From: an uncultured Eubacteriales bacterium
GTDB taxonomy: Bacteria; Bacillota; Clostridia; Oscillospirales; UBA644
NCBI GenBank assembly: GCA_934438175.1
Contig: CAKSBH010000008.1
Location: 31,651 to 95,650, forward strand
DNA: 64,000 nt
Direction: 5' to 3'
In this document: one piece after another, positions 15,975-24,559 of the stretch
Layout of the letters: each line of letters opens with the position of its first letter
Position numbering within the stretch: position 1 is the stretch's first letter
The notes under the pieces: model-generated
The model's database searches: none
What the model saw: only the letters and a program-made list of their open reading frames with translations
Told to the model about the DNA's origin: nothing
Made by a program: the position numbers and the translations under genes

Positions 15975-18176
15975 CTATCGAAGCGTATCGTGCACAAGCA
16001 GCCCTCCGTTCAACGAATTGCACACTTCGCGCACCTTGGCAAAATCGTCAACGTCCGATGCCAGAAGAATATCGTAACGGAAGGATGTCTTCCCGGCAAG
16101 ATTCTTCGGATATTTCTCACCGACATAACTGTTGAACACACACGAATACAACGGCGAGAAATTCCGTGGCTTCTCCTCGGCATTTTCAAAGAAACGGTCA
16201 CTGCCGAAAGACACAACCGGAGAATCTTTCGTACAGAACAGAATGCCCTCATGCGGGAAAGAAATCCCATCGTCCACAACACAAAAGTCGTTGCAGCTGC
16301 TAAACAGCTGTCCCCGCCCGATTTCAAACGGTTCTCCGCCGAGAGATGCGAAGGCAGAACCGATTTTCCTTCCGAAATCAAATTTCAGATGGAACATCTC
16401 CGGCTCCAGAGATGGTTTTCGCTCCAGATTCACCCAAACGCTTATGCGGGGAGTTCCCTTCCACACCATAATGACACGTTCGCCCGACAGCAGGGCGGGA
16501 TGCGAAAATTTCTGCGAAAAGATCACCGCATGCTCGGTTTCTTCCTTTTGTGCCGGGGCATACAGAGCGCCGATCTCTGCGGTATACAGGTCGGAATCGT
16601 CCGTTTTCATCCCTGCACGAAGATTTTCCGAAACCGCCTTCGGATCGCCGAACGTTACACTGCGGGAGAAAAATTCTCCCACAAACGGAAGATCCAGTTT
16701 TCCTCTCACCCATTGGAAGGAAACCGGACATCCCAGCTCGTCAAAGGACAGTTGCAGACCGTTGTCATCGTATGAGGGTTCGGCTTCTTTCTCCGTAAAA
16801 TGATAACTGTGCAGGGCTCCTGGCGCAAGTTCCACCCAAAGACGCACGCAGTCCCCTTCCGGTTCCAATCGAATCCGTTTGCCCGTATTTTCATCCACAA
16901 CAGAACGATACCGGGACAAAATTCTGTGTTTCGGAATCCGTATATAATCGGTCAAAGCGACATTGGAAGTATTCTGCACAAACAGCTTGTTCCGGTCCGC
17001 CGCTGCAAAATAAACTTTACGGTTTTCGGTATACAGAAATTCCGCCTTTGCTTTTGCGCTGTATACACTTGCCAGCTTGCTCTCCGTGCAACCCGGCGCT
17101 CCGGCATAAGAAGGTTCGTCAAAATAGCAGAGAGCGCGGATAATTTCCTTCTCTTCCGCCGCGGACGCTTTTGCATCATACGTGGGAATCCGGCGCAGAG
17201 AGTTCAGCAGACAACGCGTCTTCTTTGCGGCGCTAACCGCATCGGGCATCGACATGACGTCTCTGCCCAGGGAATCACACCATTCACCGGAATAGGTTGC
17301 CAACGGTGCATTGGCAAGCGATGCCTGCAGCGTGTCAAACGCCTTCGTAAACGTAGACAGCCGCAGTCTCGGCTGAAGTCCTGCCTCGTTCCAGGCACGG
17401 ACAAACCCGGAAATTTTCTCCCATCCGTCCGGATCGTTTTTCCGGTACCCGCCGGTAAAGGACACCGGAACCGTCGTTACCCATTCCGGCAAGGATTTTT
17501 CCCAACGAAGCAGATTTTCCGCAAGAAATGCAGCGCGCAATTTCAGATTTTCTTCGGAAACATCAAACAATTTTTCTGCCGGAAGAATGCGGCCTTCTTC
17601 CGACAAAAGCTCGTTCAGCGTACCGAATCCGTCGTTGACCCAGGTCAATACCCGGGCATCTGCCGAGAGTTTCCAATTAAAGATATAAGGAGTCGGACGA
17701 GGACTTTTCACACTGTCCGCAAGACCAACCCATAAATACCGTACACCCTTTTCGCAGGCATCGCGCATCATTGCCGTCTGTACACCGCCCACACCGTTCT
17801 GCACAACCGTCCGGATAGACAGTGCGCGCCACAGCTCCGGACGCAGCCATGTCAGATTCTCCCGGCTCTCGTCCGATCCTGCCATGGTGTGAAAGGAATA
17901 GGCGAAGCCCTCAATGTCCATGCTCCGCTCCGTAGCATCCATCAGAAACGCTTTTTGTTGCAGTTTGTCGGCATGCTCAATAAAATCCGCAACGGGTGCC
18001 GTTGTTTCACAACTCCAGCAAAATCTCGCATCCTCCGGTTCCTTGCCGGTATTTTCAATCCGCCGCAAAGCGCTATCCAGATACTGGCGCTGACGAATTT
18101 TCTCGACAGCCGGATTTTCCCGATACGCCGCATCCGCATGGGCATGACAAATCACATCTACGGTCTGAAATCTCAT
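15975..18176 (-). CDS. Glycoside hydrolase family 38-like protein (DUF5054-type), function unassigned
   Basis: This is a large cytoplasmic protein of 733 residues without a signal peptide. Its N-terminus, VDVICHAHADAAYRENP, resembles the HxHxD zinc-site start of GH38/GH57-type polysaccharide hydrolases, and CWSCETTAPVADFIE follows where the family has a W-rich strand. The C-terminal half is beta-rich, like the family's mannosidase C domains. I assign only the fold class: alpha-mannosidase activity is not shown, and the usual HSHxDxGW motif is altered. The start is ATG 18176 with GAGGAG 5 bases upstream. It is likely a single transcript with the RlmL-like gene from the promoter at 18216. Confidence 0.6.
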   Translation of the reverse strand: MRFQTVDVICHAHADAAYRENPAVEKIRQRQYLDSALRRIENTGKEPEDARFCWSCETTAPVADFIEHADKLQQKAFLMDATERSMDIEGFAYSFHTMAGSDESRENLTWLRPELWRALSIRTVVQNGVGGVQTAMMRDACEKGVRYLWVGLADSVKSPRPTPYIFNWKLSADARVLTWVNDGFGTLNELLSEEGRILPAEKLFDVSEENLKLRAAFLAENLLRWEKSLPEWVTTVPVSFTGGYRKNDPDGWEKISGFVRAWNEAGLQPRLRLSTFTKAFDTLQASLANAPLATYSGEWCDSLGRDVMSMPDAVSAAKKTRCLLNSLRRIPTYDAKASAAEEKEIIRALCYFDEPSYAGAPGCTESKLASVYSAKAKAEFLYTENRKVYFAAADRNKLFVQNTSNVALTDYIRIPKHRILSRYRSVVDENTGKRIRLEPEGDCVRLWVELAPGALHSYHFTEKEAEPSYDDNGLQLSFDELGCPVSFQWVRGKLDLPFVGEFFSRSVTFGDPKAVSENLRAGMKTDDSDLYTAEIGALYAPAQKEETEHAVIFSQKFSHPALLSGERVIMVWKGTPRISVWVNLERKPSLEPEMFHLKFDFGRKIGSAFASLGGEPFEIGRGQLFSSCNDFCVVDDGISFPHEGILFCTKDSPVVSFGSDRFFENAEEKPRNFSPLYSCVFNSYVGEKYPKNLAGKTSFRYDILLASDVDDFAKVREVCNSLNGGLLVHDTLR

Positions 18177-18215
18177 GTAAACTCCTCTTTTCGGCAATCG
18201 TTCTGATTTTCTTTC

Positions 18216-18244
18216 ATTATAAACGATAATTCCCGGAAAATCAA
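18216..18244 (-). promoter_or_regulatory. Sigma-A-like promoter of the GH38-like gene
   Basis: On the minus strand the -35 is TTGATT (18239-18244), the spacer is 17 bases and the -10 is TATAAT (18216-18221). Confidence 0.75.
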
Positions 18245-18272
18245 TATCTTTTCCTTCTGTCTCCGATTTTTC

Positions 18273-18301
18273 TTGACAACTTTTTTTCGACATTGTATAA
18301 T
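18273..18301 (+). promoter_or_regulatory. Sigma-A-like promoter of rlmD
   Basis: The -35 is TTGACA (18273-18278), the spacer is 17 bases and the -10 is TATAAT (18296-18301), a consensus promoter 25 bases before the ATG. Confidence 0.85.
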
Positions 18302-18325
18302 GAACAAAGAAGCGGAGGAAAATAT

Positions 18326-19678
18326 ATGCTTTACAAAAACCAGACGGTGGATCTTGCCGTTACATCCATGACTTTTGAAGGGCTGGGAGTTGCCCGTTAT
18401 ACCGACAGCGATTTACAGAATTTTGTTGTTTTTGTTCAGGGTACCGCGACCGGAGACGTTGCGGAATGCACCATTCTGAAAACCGAAAAACATTATGCAT
18501 ACGCTGCTGTAAAGCGTTTGAAAACCGCTTCCCCGTTCCGCTTGTCCGGCTTCTGCTCCGCACAGGGAAAATGCGGCGGATGTGCGTTCGGGCACGTTTC
18601 CTACGAACATGAGCTTGCCGTAAAGAAGGCATTCGTCGAGCAGGAATTCCGGAAAAATTTTACCGGAAATACCTGTCCGGTGGAAGAAGTCGTTCCTTCC
18701 CCGCAAGAGACCGGATACCGCAACAAAATTGCTCTCCCCATTTCCCCGGACGGAACATGCTGCTTTTATGCAAAGAGGTCGCATCGTCCCGTCAGAATTC
18801 CGGACTGCCGGCTCAACGATCCGGCTTTTCTTCCGGTCATCCGGGCATTGGAACAGGTCCTTACGACGGAGAAAATTCCGATTTATAACGAGAAAACCAA
18901 TCGGGGCATTCTCCGTTATCTGGTTCTGCGCCGCGCACATGTCACAGGAGAAATCATGGCGGTTCTGGTAGTTACCACCGATGCTTTTCCTCAAAAAGAC
19001 GCCCTGATCCGTGCTCTTTCCGCCGTGCCGGATGTCCGCTCGGTCTATCTGAACATCAACGAGAAAAGAACAAACGTTATTTTGGGAACCAAATGCGTTC
19101 TTCAGTTCGGGAAAGAAAAGATTTCCGACACGCTCTGCGGGCTTTCTTTTGAAATCTCCCCTCTTTCGTTCTACCAGATCAACTCGCCGCAGGCGGAAGC
19201 GATCTATGCGGCGGCACGGGACGGCTTACAGTTGCGGAAGAACGATGTTCTGCTGGATCTCTGCTGCGGAATCGGAACCATCGGGCTTTCCATGGCAAAA
19301 CAGGTCCGAAGCGTCCTCGGCATTGAGATTGTTCCGGAGGCCATTGCGGATGCCCAAGAAAATGCCGCGCGGAATGGCATCCGGAATGCCGTTTTCCGTC
19401 TTGCCGATGCTTCCCAGGTACTGAAGATTGCCAATGAAAAACCAACGGCACTTGTCGTGGATCCCCCACGGAAGGGGCTGGACGAAGCAACCGTCCGCGC
19501 CATTCTGGAGCTGAGCCCACAAAGAATTGCCTACATCAGCTGCAATCCCTCCACCCTTTCCCGTGACGCAGAACGGCTGTCCGGACGATACCAGATCGCA
19601 CGGATCCAACCCTTTGATATGTTTCCGCGTACGGCACATGTTGAGACGGTGGTTCTTTTGACTAAAGTACACAAGTAA
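18326..19678 (+). CDS. rlmD: 23S rRNA (uracil-C5)-methyltransferase, RlmD/RlmCD family
   Basis: This TrmA-family enzyme methylates C5 of a 23S rRNA uridine (1939 by family, possibly also 747 as in RlmCD). In the 450 residues, a TRAM domain covers about 1-60. Iron-sulfur cysteines occur in FCSAQGKCGGCAFG with a further Cys upstream of the SAM domain. LDLCCGIGTIGLSMA is motif I, VDPPRKGLD follows, and the catalytic cysteine lies in YISCNPSTL. The ATG at 18326 has GGAGG upstream; the in-frame ATG at 18293 lies inside the promoter. A weak terminator-like hairpin follows before the restriction island. Whether it is RlmD or RlmCD is undecided. Confidence 0.92.
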   Translation: MLYKNQTVDLAVTSMTFEGLGVARYTDSDLQNFVVFVQGTATGDVAECTILKTEKHYAYAAVKRLKTASPFRLSGFCSAQGKCGGCAFGHVSYEHELAVKKAFVEQEFRKNFTGNTCPVEEVVPSPQETGYRNKIALPISPDGTCCFYAKRSHRPVRIPDCRLNDPAFLPVIRALEQVLTTEKIPIYNEKTNRGILRYLVLRRAHVTGEIMAVLVVTTDAFPQKDALIRALSAVPDVRSVYLNINEKRTNVILGTKCVLQFGKEKISDTLCGLSFEISPLSFYQINSPQAEAIYAAARDGLQLRKNDVLLDLCCGIGTIGLSMAKQVRSVLGIEIVPEAIADAQENAARNGIRNAVFRLADASQVLKIANEKPTALVVDPPRKGLDEATVRAILELSPQRIAYISCNPSTLSRDAERLSGRYQIARIQPFDMFPRTAHVETVVLLTKVHK

Positions 19679-19701
19679 AAGTGTGAAAAAGGCTTGAAAA
19701 T

Positions 19702-19733
19702 AAAGAATTTCCGAGAGTTGGAATTCTTTTGGG
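19702..19733 (+). terminator. Probable terminator after rlmD
   Basis: AAAGAATTTCC (19702-19712) pairs with GGAATTCTTT (19720-19729) with one bulge and a 7-base loop, followed by a short T-run. Confidence 0.5.
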
Positions 19734-19738
19734 AATAC

Positions 19739-19766
19739 TTGCAAAAAATTGGCACGTATTTATTAT
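19739..19766 (+). promoter_or_regulatory. Possible promoter of the restriction-modification pair
   Basis: TTGCAA (19739-19744), a 16-base spacer and TATTAT (19761-19766) precede the endonuclease ATG by about 46 bases. AT-richness of the region lowers confidence. Confidence 0.45.
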
Positions 19767-19812
19767 ACATTGATGATATTGTGGATTTTAAAAATTCAGA
19801 AAAGAGGTAAAA

Positions 19813-20577
19813 ATGAGATACGAAGATTTAACATTTAAAATTCCTGTAGAAACTAAAAGTTATCGTGAAGATTCGGCTTTTGTGATAAAACAAATAACGA
19901 ATATTTTAGACACAAGAAAACAAATTGGCGACAATAAAATTATTATTAACACTAATCTAAAGCTTGGACTTCCGTTAGAGAATATAAATAAAATCGCTGG
20001 TCCGATGATTGAAGCGTGGGCTGGTGAAGTTTTCTTTGGCATTCGAGATGATTTAAATAATCAATATAATCTGATAAATGTTGAAGCTCAAGAACGACTG
20101 GGAATGGCAGATATAATTTTGCAATTTAAAAAAGGAGAGCAAGTCTTAACTGGAAACGTAGATGTCAAAGCAACAGCAAACGATATACCGAATAGCGGTA
20201 AAGGTCCAAACATAACTTCATTTTCTCGTATTAGAACAGCATATGTTACCGATCCCGATTTTATGTTTATAATTCTTTCAATCAAGCACAAGGTTTATTC
20301 TGAACGAAATAAAGATACAGGATTAGTTGATGGAATTATGGAAGTGGTTGATTTCAATGCATATGATTTGAAATTCATAAGTGATGCTGATATCAACTAT
20401 AATCCAGCTTTAGGAACTGGACAGATTCAGATTAAGGATATTCACTATGTTTCTTATCAATATAGGACAACTTGGGAAATGTGTCAGTTGTTAGATAGCA
20501 AATATTTACACAGTTCAAGGAGAAATATTGATGATTTTATAAGGGAGGCGAAGAAAAACAAATGGATAAAGGATTAA
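19813..20577 (+). CDS. Probable type II restriction endonuclease
   Basis: I do not recognise the specificity. The 254-residue protein has a plausible PD-(D/E)XK core: an acidic residue in ERLGMADIILQF (about residue 98) and NVDVKATA (about 116), giving D...DxK separated by a short strand. It overlaps the start of a DNA methyltransferase gene by 16 bases, the classical type II arrangement, which is the main support for the call. Base composition is far more AT-rich than the flanks, with AAA, ATA and AGA codons. Together with a promoter of its own, this points to horizontal acquisition. The ribosome site AGAGG lies 8 bases before the ATG. Confidence 0.8.
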   Translation: MRYEDLTFKIPVETKSYREDSAFVIKQITNILDTRKQIGDNKIIINTNLKLGLPLENINKIAGPMIEAWAGEVFFGIRDDLNNQYNLINVEAQERLGMADIILQFKKGEQVLTGNVDVKATANDIPNSGKGPNITSFSRIRTAYVTDPDFMFIILSIKHKVYSERNKDTGLVDGIMEVVDFNAYDLKFISDADINYNPALGTGQIQIKDIHYVSYQYRTTWEMCQLLDSKYLHSSRRNIDDFIREAKKNKWIKD

Positions 20578-21494
20578 AGCTAATTTGTGGTGATTCTTTA
20601 ATAGAATTAAAGAAAATACCAGATAAAAGCATTGATTTGATTGTTACAGACCCTCCTTACAATCTGAATAAAGATTACGGAAACAATCAAGATAAACTTG
20701 AATTTGATGAATACCTTGATTTTTCGAGAAAATGGTTGTTCGAAGCAAAAAGAGTATTGAAAGATGATGGAACAATATATGTATTTATGGGGATGAAGTA
20801 TATTTCATACATATACAACATATTAGAACAAGAGTTAGGAATGTACTTTAATTCGTGGATTACTTGGTTCTATACGCAAGGCATTGGCAAAACCAAGGGA
20901 TATTCACCAAGGCACGATGATATACTTATGTTTACAAAAAGTTCGAAAAAGTTCACCTTTAATTTGGATACTATTCGTGTTCCGCAAAAGTATTATAGGT
21001 CTGTAAATAACATGAGAGGAGCCAATCCGGGGAATGTGTGGGAATTTTCTCATATGCACTATTGCAATAAGAACAGAAAAAAACATCCCACTCAAAAACC
21101 AGAGGGATTGTATGAAAGAATGATACTGGCTTCATCTAATGAAGGAGATACAATATTAGACCCATTTCTGGGTAGTGGTACTTTATTAAGGGTATGTCAA
21201 CAAACAAATAGAAAAGGTATAGGAATTGATATAAACCCTGAATATATTGAAATGTCCAGAGAGCGACTTTCAGAAAAGTTTTGTGGCTTTGACAGTATTG
21301 ATGAAAGAATGCAACGAGTACCAAATGATTTGAATGACCCACAAATAAGATTAGAATATATTGATAATCATATTAAATGGTTCTTGAAAAATCATCCAGA
21401 TGCAATAGGAAGTTTCTTGGAAGAAGTAAAAAACAAATATGGTTCTAAACTAACGCAGGAAGAAATAATAAAATTCTTCTCACAGACAGTTTAA
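20562..21494 (+). CDS. Type II DNA methyltransferase, beta class, probably N6-adenine
   Basis: This 310-residue methyltransferase has the catalytic motif IV TDPPYNL at about residue 30 and the SAM motif I DPFLGSGTL near residue 205. That order, IV then I, defines the beta class. DPPY favours N6-adenine over N4-cytosine, where SPPY is commoner, but this is inference. HPTQKPEGLYERMI (motif X region) and KGIGIDINPEYIEM complete the fold. The recognition sequence is not deducible. It protects host DNA from the upstream endonuclease, with which it overlaps by 16 bases. It is AT-rich like its partner. Confidence 0.93.
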   Translation: MDKGLKLICGDSLIELKKIPDKSIDLIVTDPPYNLNKDYGNNQDKLEFDEYLDFSRKWLFEAKRVLKDDGTIYVFMGMKYISYIYNILEQELGMYFNSWITWFYTQGIGKTKGYSPRHDDILMFTKSSKKFTFNLDTIRVPQKYYRSVNNMRGANPGNVWEFSHMHYCNKNRKKHPTQKPEGLYERMILASSNEGDTILDPFLGSGTLLRVCQQTNRKGIGIDINPEYIEMSRERLSEKFCGFDSIDERMQRVPNDLNDPQIRLEYIDNHIKWFLKNHPDAIGSFLEEVKNKYGSKLTQEEIIKFFSQTV

Positions 21495-21498
21495 TAAG

Positions 21499-21563
21499 CG
21501 AAAAAGCTGTCGACGTATTCCCACAAACGGTTCAAACACGAAAAAGGCTGTGGATATATTCCC
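21499..21563 (+). repeat. Two imperfect direct repeats after the methyltransferase gene
   Basis: CGAAAAAGCTGTCGACGTAT (from 21499) recurs as CGAAAAAGGCTGTGGATATA (from 21539), both continuing into TTCCC. The start-to-start distance is about 40 bases. The rest of the 204-base gap to the amidohydrolase (21495-21698) shows no gene. It may mark the island boundary. Confidence 0.5.
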
Positions 21564-21698
21564 TCCGAACGCAAAAACAGCAAAGACATTTATGTTATCG
21601 TATCGTGCCATGTGGAGACGGTATGCCTGTTTTCCATACGGAACGCCGACTGAGTTCATCCACTTCAAAACCGCATACCAATTCAAGGGAGGACGAAA

Positions 21699-22535
21699 AT
21701 GGCATTTACCGGCTGGAAATCGATCCGAAAGATTGATGCTCACATCCATATTCTGCCGGATGCGGTTTATGAAGCAAACCCGGACAATGAAGATGCATGG
21801 CTCTGTACCGATCTTCATCAATACTGCAGCATGATGGACGCCCTGAATATAGAAAAAGCGGTTATCATGCCGCTGAATGATCCGTGGCTGATGTCCATGG
21901 AATTCACGGTCGATGCCGTCCATCGGAATTTACGGGATATGAAGCAAAAATATCCCGGAAAATTCTACGCATTTGCCGATGTCGACACCCGCAACACGCC
22001 GGCTCAATCGGTAGACGCACTTCTTCATGCAATGGAAAACTACGGTCTGGATGGAATCAAAATTCACCCCAATAACACGGGGATTGCTGCGAACGATGCG
22101 TACAACGATCCGATCTTTTCGTTTGCGCAGCAGCAAAAAATTCCCGTAGCCATCCATTCCTACCCGAATCATGCGGATGATGCCTCCGCAACGTGGCGTA
22201 TCCTGAAAATAAAAGAGCGTTATCCCGATCTGAAGCTGATTGTTTCGCACATGGGCGCTTTTCAGTGGGAAAATCTGATTTCCGCGAAGTGCTATGCAGA
22301 TCTATCCGCGATTCTGCCCGATTATGTCCGCACCTACGGCATCGCAAAAACGGAAGAAATTCTGCGCGCTTTTGGAGCAGACCGTCTTCTGTTCGCAACG
22401 GATTACCCGGACAACCGCCACTTGTCGCCCGACGCAATCTATGCTTCCTACTTTGACATTCTTGACCGCATGGATTTTACGGAAGAAGAAGCAAAACGGA
22501 TTGCATATCAGAACGCAGAAGAAATCTTTGAATAA
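21699..22535 (+). CDS. Amidohydrolase family 2 protein
   Basis: This 278-residue metal-dependent hydrolase belongs to the amidohydrolase_2 (ACMSD/TIM-barrel) group. The first strand is KIDAHIHILPD (HxH, metal ligands, about residue 14). GIKIHPNN provides a mid-barrel lysine and histidine, VAIHSYPN a third histidine, LIVSHMGA a fourth and FATDYPD the terminal aspartate. All expected ligands are present, so it should be active; the substrate is unknown and could be a decarboxylation or C-N hydrolysis target. GGAGG lies 6 bases before the ATG. It sits just downstream of the restriction island but has the GC content of the host genome. Confidence 0.88.
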   Translation: MAFTGWKSIRKIDAHIHILPDAVYEANPDNEDAWLCTDLHQYCSMMDALNIEKAVIMPLNDPWLMSMEFTVDAVHRNLRDMKQKYPGKFYAFADVDTRNTPAQSVDALLHAMENYGLDGIKIHPNNTGIAANDAYNDPIFSFAQQQKIPVAIHSYPNHADDASATWRILKIKERYPDLKLIVSHMGAFQWENLISAKCYADLSAILPDYVRTYGIAKTEEILRAFGADRLLFATDYPDNRHLSPDAIYASYFDILDRMDFTEEEAKRIAYQNAEEIFE

Positions 22536-22642
22536 CGAATACGCCACCGGAGAACCCACTGTCGAGAGGATTCCTTACGGGAACCGATCAGAACCGTTGT
22601 ATTGCTGAGGATAAAAACACTGCAAGTTTGAGGAATTGTACC

Positions 22643-23173
22643 ATGAATAAATTCTGGGGACATCTTTGCACCATTACCAGACACCGCCATGAGGTAATCA
22701 AAAACTGCTTCCGCGCGGGGATTCTGTGGCGGGGGCTGATGCACGATCTTTCCAAATATTCCCCTACGGAATTTTGGGAAGGCGTCCGATTTTATCAGGA
22801 CGGTCGCCGCAGCCCGACCGAAAGTGCCAGAGAAATCAACGGGTATTCGGCAGCGTGGATTCACCACAAGGGAATCAACCGTCATCACTTTGAGCACTGG
22901 ACGGATTACGACCCGGTAACCAAAACCATCCATCCGGTAAAAATGCCGAGAACATACGTTGTTGAGATGTTCTGTGACCGTGTGGCGGCAAGCAAAATCT
23001 ACATGAAAGATTCCTATACCGATCAAAAACCGCTGGAATATTTTCTGAAGGCAAAGGCGAGACGCCAGATCCATCCGGAAACCTCCGATGAACTGGAAGC
23101 CCTTCTGCGAATGCTTGCCGAGCAGGGAGAAAAAGCAACCTTTGCCGCCTTGCGAAAACAGAAAAAGGAATGA
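22643..23173 (+). CDS. DUF5662 family protein (HD-like)
   Basis: This conserved 176-residue protein of unknown function is found widely in gut Firmicutes. It is histidine-rich near the N-terminus, and MHDLSKYSPTEFW (about residue 34) looks like an HD-type metal motif. HHKGINRHHFEHW follows, then KMPRTYVVEMFCDRVAASKI. The spacing of H and D residues suggests a metal-dependent phosphohydrolase fold, but no activity is established. I start at ATG 22643 (GAGG 9 bases upstream) and reject the alternative start at 22628. The 107 bases upstream hold no clear signal. Confidence 0.75.
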   Translation: MNKFWGHLCTITRHRHEVIKNCFRAGILWRGLMHDLSKYSPTEFWEGVRFYQDGRRSPTESAREINGYSAAWIHHKGINRHHFEHWTDYDPVTKTIHPVKMPRTYVVEMFCDRVAASKIYMKDSYTDQKPLEYFLKAKARRQIHPETSDELEALLRMLAEQGEKATFAALRKQKKE

Positions 23174-23228
23174 GCCAAGCCGCCTTCGAAATATACTGAA
23201 CCAAAACGTATTTTTCGGAGGCATTTTT

Positions 23229-24191
23229 ATGAACATACGCATCGGAATCATCGGTTACGGACATCTCGGAAAGAGCGCAGCGCAAGCCGTTCTGCGAACT
23301 CCGGACACCGATCTTTCCGTCATCCTCACAGCAAGAGCACCCTCGGAAGTTCAGGATGCGCCTGCCGGAGTCCGGGTATTTTCTCTTCAGAATATGGAGC
23401 ACTTTTTGGCGGAAACCGATGTGTTTTTGCTCTGCAAGGGCAGCGAATCGGACACTCCGGTCCTTGCGCCGGAGCTGGCAGCACGAGCCTGTGTGGTAGA
23501 CAGCTATGACGACCATGCCCGGATTCCGGAACACCGTCGTGCCGTACACGATGCCGCGCTTTCCGCACATACCACATGTCTGATCTCCGCCGGCTGGGAT
23601 CCCGGCTATTTTTCACTGATCCGTCTGTACGCCGAAGCATTTCTTCCCCACGGCGTCACCTATACCTTTTGGGGACCGGGTGTAAGCCAGGGACACACCA
23701 ATGCACTGTGCCGGCTGCTGCAGACCCGGGATGCCGTTCAGGTTACCGTACCGTCGGCAAACGCCCTGCGGCTTGCAAGGAAAGGATACATTGTTCCTCT
23801 CACCGCGGCACAGACCCATAAACGGGTGTGTTATCTGACCGGAGAACGAAACCGGGAAGCCGAGCACCGGATTGTCACACTTCCGGATTATTTCAGAGGT
23901 TACGAAACATCTTTCCGATACGTCGGTACAGAGACACTGCAGAAGCTGAAACGGAATCATGCCCACCGTGGAAGTGTGATTCGGAACGGGATCTGCGGAA
24001 ATTCCCGCAACAGCGTTTCCGCAGATGTCCGCCTGGATTCCAATCCGGACTTTACCGCCTCGGTTTTGGTCGCCTGTGCCCGCGCGGTCTTCCGACTTCA
24101 CCAGGAGGGAATTTTTGGGGCGCTGACCCTTTGCGACGTGGCTCCGCGATATCTTTTGCCGGAAGATGCCGACCTGGACCGGATTCTTTAA
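23229..24191 (+). CDS. ddh: meso-Diaminopimelate dehydrogenase
   Basis: Ddh makes meso-DAP directly from tetrahydrodipicolinate, ammonia and NADPH, a one-step route to lysine and to the DAP of peptidoglycan. In the 320 residues, the NADP Rossmann motif is IGIIGYGHLGKSA. LTARAPSEVQ matches the family's phosphate-binding RR/S region, and SAGWDPGYFSLIRLYAEAF and TYTFWGPGVSQGHTNA are the family signatures. I start at ATG 23229 (GGAGG 9 bases upstream); the longer frame to 23088 overlaps the previous gene. Its presence implies a DAP-type cell wall. Confidence 0.95.
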   Translation: MNIRIGIIGYGHLGKSAAQAVLRTPDTDLSVILTARAPSEVQDAPAGVRVFSLQNMEHFLAETDVFLLCKGSESDTPVLAPELAARACVVDSYDDHARIPEHRRAVHDAALSAHTTCLISAGWDPGYFSLIRLYAEAFLPHGVTYTFWGPGVSQGHTNALCRLLQTRDAVQVTVPSANALRLARKGYIVPLTAAQTHKRVCYLTGERNREAEHRIVTLPDYFRGYETSFRYVGTETLQKLKRNHAHRGSVIRNGICGNSRNSVSADVRLDSNPDFTASVLVACARAVFRLHQEGIFGALTLCDVAPRYLLPEDADLDRIL

Positions 24192-24210
24192 AAAAATTTC
24201 GGTTTTCCCC

Positions 24211-24239
24211 TTGATTTTTTGTTTGTGATGTGGTATACT
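24211..24239 (+). promoter_or_regulatory. Sigma-A-like promoter of rpmE
   Basis: The -35 is TTGATT (24211-24216), the spacer is 17 bases and the -10 is TATACT (24234-24239), 44 bases before the ATG. Confidence 0.75.
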
Positions 24240-24283
24240 TACTAAGTATGAGATAAAAACATTCGGTTAGGAGGTGTGTTGGC

Positions 24284-24484
24284 ATGAAGGAAGGCATTCA
24301 TCCGAACTACGAAGAGTGCGTGATTAAGTGTGCTTGCGGCAACGAAATTTCCACTTTTTCCACGAAAAAGGAAATCCGCGTTGATATCTGCTCGAAATGT
24401 CACCCGTTCTACACGGGCAAACAGAAACTTGTTGATACAGGTGGACGTGTTGACAGATTCAAGAAGAAGTACAATCTCGACTAA
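24284..24484 (+). CDS. rpmE: 50S ribosomal protein L31 (zinc-type)
   Basis: L31 bridges the two ribosomal subunits. The 66-residue protein has KEGIHPNYEE at its N-terminus. The four zinc cysteines are in CACGNE and ICSKCHPFYTGKQK, so this is the zinc-bearing C+ form. GGAGG precedes the ATG by 9 bases. It is a single-gene unit with its own promoter and tandem terminators. Confidence 0.98.
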   Translation: MKEGIHPNYEECVIKCACGNEISTFSTKKEIRVDICSKCHPFYTGKQKLVDTGGRVDRFKKKYNLD

Positions 24485-24488
24485 CAAC

Positions 24489-24526
24489 AAGAATCCCGCA
24501 GGATTACTCTTGCGGGATTCTTTTTT
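24489..24526 (+). terminator. Rho-independent terminator of rpmE
   Basis: AAGAATCCCGCA (24489-24500) pairs with TGCGGGATTCTT (24511-24522) around a 10-base loop and is followed by a T-run. The stem core GAATCCCGCA resembles those at 38040 and 63111. Confidence 0.9.
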
Positions 24527-24559
24527 ACAGGATGTCCGGAATGGGCATCCTGTTTTTTT
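24527..24559 (+). terminator. Second, tandem terminator after rpmE
   Basis: ACAGGATG (24527-24534) pairs with CATCCTGT (24546-24553) and is followed by six or more T on the plus strand. It overlaps the last bases of the convergent rodA gene. Confidence 0.65.
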
